A stretch of DNA of 64,000 bases from Cytophagaceae bacterium ABcell3 (GTDB lineage Bacteria > Bacteroidota > Bacteroidia > Cytophagales > Cytophagaceae): positions 5,033,501-5,097,500 of the forward strand of contig CP133159.1 in the NCBI GenBank assembly GCA_030913385.1, written 5' to 3'. Shown one piece after another: positions 61,901 to 64,000 of the stretch (position 1 is the first letter of the stretch; each line of letters starts with the position of its first letter). The position numbers and the translations under genes are program-made. The notes beneath the pieces were generated by a model, which did no database searches, was not told the DNA's origin, and saw only the letters and a list, made by a program, of their open reading frames with translations.

Positions 61901-62838
61901 TTACCGTATTTGAAAAAATGTCTACATTAAGAACATACGGCACAGGCGGCACCAGCCCAATGGAATTTGATGTGCAGAGGAACTTTATTTATGATGGGCA
62001 AGCAAGTGTAAGCGGTGGTGAATTCAGTGTTTCCTTCATAGTACCCAAAGATATTTCATACAACTTTGGCTATGGAAAAATCAGCATGTATGCACAAAAA
62101 GAATACCAAGCTACAGATGCACATGGTCACCATTCCACAGTAGTAATAGGGGGAAGCGATCCTGAGGCAGCAGAAGATACCACCCCACCAGAGATAGAGC
62201 TTTTCATGAACGATGAGTCATTTGTCTTTGGAGGAGTAACCAATAACAATCCCAAACTAATTGCGAAACTTTTTGATGAAAGCGGCATCAATGTAGCAGG
62301 GACAGGCGTCGGTCATGAAATCACAGCCGTTATAGATGACAAACCAAATGTAATAGTACTCAATGACTACTACACTGCAGAACTTGACAATTTTCAAAAA
62401 GGGAGGGTTGAGTATCCATTAAGAGACCTTGAAGAAGGAAACCACTCGTTAAAATTCAAGGCTTGGGACACCCACAACAATCCAGGTGACGCTTATGTAG
62501 AGTTTATTGTAGCTACAGATGAAAAACTTGCTTTAAAACATATATTGAATTACCCCAATCCATTTTCAACCAACACTACTTTTCACTTTGACCATAACCG
62601 CGCAGGTGAAGACCTAGACGTACTGGTACAAATTTATACCGTTTCTGGGACATTAATAAGAACCTTAGACGGAAGGTGTTATGCTTGCTCATCACACTTC
62701 GAAGACATTCACTGGGATGGGCGTGACGATTTTGGTGATAAGATTGGAAAAGGTGTATATGTATATAAGGTAAATGTACGTTCCCTTAGAGACGGATCGT
62801 CTAATTTCAAATACCAAAAACTAGTAATATTAAATTAA
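58969..62838 (+). CDS. porU: Type IX secretion system sortase PorU (C25 peptidase)
   Basis: 1289 residues from ATG 58969, with GGAGG near 58949 upstream. Signal peptide to about residue 24. The C25 (gingipain-type) domain spans roughly 560-930 with the catalytic His in N-Y-S-G-H-G-G and Cys in T-A-T-C-D-F-G. Beta-rich domains follow, and the last 85 residues are a type-A T9SS C-terminal domain (N-Y-P-N-P-F-S … G-V-Y-V-Y-K-V). PorU cuts the C-terminal signal of cargo and attaches it to surface lipids. porV follows, as in most T9SS genomes. No promoter was convincing upstream. Confidence 0.93.
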   Translation: MNRFRIILTFLFFLICIAAAKSQGRKQVTLNWNQSTTIKDENDQKLDIPSFEGAIHIVENNHLPLYQIKITGHISTFELENTTVDQLSEKEKSSLKDYKEKNYKTDITLGFQNKTPISFVRIIPIRYSESKGSYEKLTSFSYKYQKTSTKPLVEKKSETSHQTQRRGMQKQALTSVLSTGDWYKMRISESGIHKIDYEMLQQMGLNPSSIDPRKIQIYGNGGGMLPQANSDERYADLVENAIYVEGEANGEFNRGDYILFYAQGPHTWHYNDSEEIFNHTFNVYSDHAYYFLTVGSEHNGKRIANAPEAGTPAQTIATFDERVFHERDLDNILYSGREWYGELFDFTTQRNFNFNLPGIVAGTDIKITSAVMAASISQSRFSLSINNVQAGTQTISNIPNTTYGQKGRNARNIFTVNQSSVGSSGNLNISLSYDKRGVGSAKGYLNYLEINAKRALRLYGNQTMFRSIESTSENVSRFQIATTASGLRIWDITNHVEPLNQNFTFNGSQATFTTSTSELKEFIVFSGNNFSTPVFDKKISNQNLRGIAAGSVPHMVIVSGNQFMSQANKLAQNKRREGNLKVEVVSIEQVYNEFSSGSPDVTAIRDFMKLLYDRGSGADTLRYLLLFGDCSYDYKNIKGNGAGYVPVYQSRESLHNIFSYSSDDYFGFLDDNEGYWPEDRNSSSNHTLDISIGRLPVNNTSEAEAVVSKISHYQSNESLGNWRNRVTFVADDGDGNSHMRDAEMLSDKVYENHKEYNINKIFIDAYPQIPSPAGEIAPAVNEAIDQAIEKGTLIMNYSGHGGQEIWADERILDVQQIRRWRNMDNLAFFITATCDFGVYDDPRIQSGGEALVLSPNGGGIGIFSSTRPVYQSSNRTINLAIYEFMFEDLANNEKPGMGDVTRKAKNEGQVGVNNRNYALLGDPSLKLAYPQEQMVVTGIKRAGEDTDTLRALSKITIEGEIRNNNGGLLNDFNGIAHITVFEKMSTLRTYGTGGTSPMEFDVQRNFIYDGQASVSGGEFSVSFIVPKDISYNFGYGKISMYAQKEYQATDAHGHHSTVVIGGSDPEAAEDTTPPEIELFMNDESFVFGGVTNNNPKLIAKLFDESGINVAGTGVGHEITAVIDDKPNVIVLNDYYTAELDNFQKGRVEYPLRDLEEGNHSLKFKAWDTHNNPGDAYVEFIVATDEKLALKHILNYPNPFSTNTTFHFDHNRAGEDLDVLVQIYTVSGTLIRTLDGRCYACSSHFEDIHWDGRDDFGDKIGKGVYVYKVNVRSLRDGSSNFKYQKLVILN

Positions 62839-62860
62839 AGAGAATATAAATAAAAAAACT

Positions 62861-62868
62861 TATATTTG
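62861..62868 (+). promoter_or_regulatory. Predicted -7 box of porV
   Basis: TATATTTG matches TAnnTTTG 19 bases before the porV ATG in the short gap after porU, so porV may have its own promoter besides read-through. Confidence 0.45.
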
Positions 62869-62887
62869 ACATTTAACAAACCCAAAC

Positions 62888-64000
62888 ATGTCCAGAAAAC
62901 TTTTACTAATAGTTTGTGTGCTAAACATAATTTACCATTCAGGTAATGCACAAATGACCAATCCTGACGTACAGGATCTTATTGGCCAAGAAGGAAGGGC
63001 AATTACTACTGCGGTTCCTTTTCTAACTATAGCACCGGATGCGCGTGCCGCTGCCCTTGGCGATGCCGGAGCCGCTACTTCTCCAGATGCAAACTCGATT
63101 TTCTGGAACCCTGCTAAGTTAGCTTTTATTGAAAATGATATGGGTGCATCCATATCTTATACCCCATGGCTAAGAAAGTTAGTAAACGACATGTCATTGT
63201 CCTACTTAACAGCATACAAAAAGATAACACGAGAACAAGCCATTGGGTTCCAGCTTAAGTACTTTAATATGGGTAATATTCAGTTTACCGACCAAGCAGG
63301 CCAACCTTTAAATGAATTTCGCCCTAGAGAGTTCTCTACAGGATTAACATACTCCAGAAAACTTAGTGACAATATGGGTGTGGCCATTGGGATGAAGTAT
63401 ATACATTCAAACTTAGCAGGAAACTTTACACTGGCCTCTACCGGAGAACCCGCAAGACCAGGAAATACTGCTGCCGGTGACATCGGGTGGTACTACAATA
63501 GAGACCTACAACTTGGTGGCACACCTGCAAACCTTGCTTTAGGTGCTGCAATCACAAATATTGGTGCAAAAATCTCGTACTCAGGAAACGATGATAGAGA
63601 CTTTATTCCTACAAATCTAAGAGTAGGTGCTGCATTTACCACTGAGCTTGACCCTTACAATAAAATCACTTTTATTGCTGATGTAAATAAGTTGATGGTA
63701 CCGACTCCTCCGGTATATAAAAGAGATGAGGATGGAAGAATCTTAACATATCCAGATGGAAGCAATCGAACTTTAGCAGGAAGACCAGTGGAGGACAGAT
63801 CACTAATCAATGGAATGATTACCTCTTTTTATGATGCACCAGGAGGATTCCAGGAAGAGTTAAGAGAGCTATATTATTCATTTGGTATAGAGTATTGGTA
63901 CAATGACTTATTTGCTGTCAGAGGAGGATACTTTCACGAGCACAGATACAAAGGAAACAGGCAGTACTTTACCATGGGTTTTGGCGTAAGGTATCAGGTT
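62888..64000 (+). CDS. porV: Type IX secretion outer-membrane protein PorV (3' truncated by window)
   Basis: 371 codons are visible and the frame is still open at the window end. Signal peptide about 1-21 (ends N-A-Q-M). The mature part begins with the PorV-typical I-A-P-D-A-R-A-A-A-L-G-D-A-G and W-N-P-A-K-L-A-F near residues 49-80, followed by beta-barrel strands of the FadL/PorV type. PorV is the 14-stranded barrel that carries cargo from the translocon to PorU. The position directly after porU confirms the call. The remaining C-terminus is outside the window. Confidence 0.93.
   Translation, partial: MSRKLLLIVCVLNIIYHSGNAQMTNPDVQDLIGQEGRAITTAVPFLTIAPDARAAALGDAGAATSPDANSIFWNPAKLAFIENDMGASISYTPWLRKLVNDMSLSYLTAYKKITREQAIGFQLKYFNMGNIQFTDQAGQPLNEFRPREFSTGLTYSRKLSDNMGVAIGMKYIHSNLAGNFTLASTGEPARPGNTAAGDIGWYYNRDLQLGGTPANLALGAAITNIGAKISYSGNDDRDFIPTNLRVGAAFTTELDPYNKITFIADVNKLMVPTPPVYKRDEDGRILTYPDGSNRTLAGRPVEDRSLINGMITSFYDAPGGFQEELRELYYSFGIEYWYNDLFAVRGGYFHEHRYKGNRQYFTMGFGVRYQV

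Overview
The window looks like chromosomal DNA of a gliding or marine Bacteroidota, most likely a Cytophagales-type genus. The supporting evidence is the type IX secretion genes porU and porV, a PorP/SprF-like plus OmpA pair, an acyl-ornithine arginine pathway with a SOTCase/AOTCase-type carbamoyltransferase, bacillithiol synthase BshA, mutL followed by two rhomboid proteases, and several promoters with the Bacteroidota TTTG / TAnnTTTG pattern. Base composition is even and moderately AT-rich. No phage, integrase, complete insertion sequence, CRISPR array or rRNA was seen.

Layout. 1-7030: tail of an outer-membrane barrel gene, a decayed DUF433 toxin-antitoxin pair, a flippase, a crotonase, two rhomboids and mutL. 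7374-12634: a GH3/serine-hydrolase fusion, bshA, a fatty acid hydroxylase and a cold-shock protein. 13007-15547: a tandem duplication of a two-gene unit (small cysteine-rich lipoprotein plus MauE/DoxX-thioredoxin membrane protein), in which the first oxidoreductase copy is broken by an 8-base deletion. 15571-16786: a repeat-rich block with one intact tRNA-Asn and three derived copies that share a palindromic insertion, plus a GIY-YIG nuclease gene. 16899-27631: yicC, two glycosyltransferases, a GH63-like glucosidase, a DUF3352-like protein, dtd, a MazG-like gene and ilvE. 27778-37461: lipoproteins, an ABC exporter, a degenerate DEAD-box protein, comB, gcvT, rnhB and a Nudix gene, interspersed with two families of short inverted-repeat elements. 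37470-45980: porP/SprF-like and OmpA-LysM genes, plsC, gatC, a large TPR membrane protein and a cobalamin adenosyltransferase. 46065-51423: arginine genes argD-argF'-argB-argE-argH, with a terminator-like hairpin just before argH. 51568-64000: another short element, a serine hydrolase, a propeller-barrel protein, an oxidoreductase, a metallo-hydrolase, pssA, porU and the start of porV.

How it works together. The porP/ompA and porU/porV pairs contribute to protein export and cell-surface attachment. arg, ilvE, gcvT and the cobalamin gene are core metabolism. The flippase, glycosyltransferases, plsC, pssA and the fatty acid hydroxylase serve the envelope. The most unusual structure is the tRNA-Asn / palindrome / GIY-YIG block. 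Next are the two families of MITE-like elements, one of which inserted exactly at stop codons, and the duplicated peptide/oxidoreductase cassette with a sharply bounded tract of identity.
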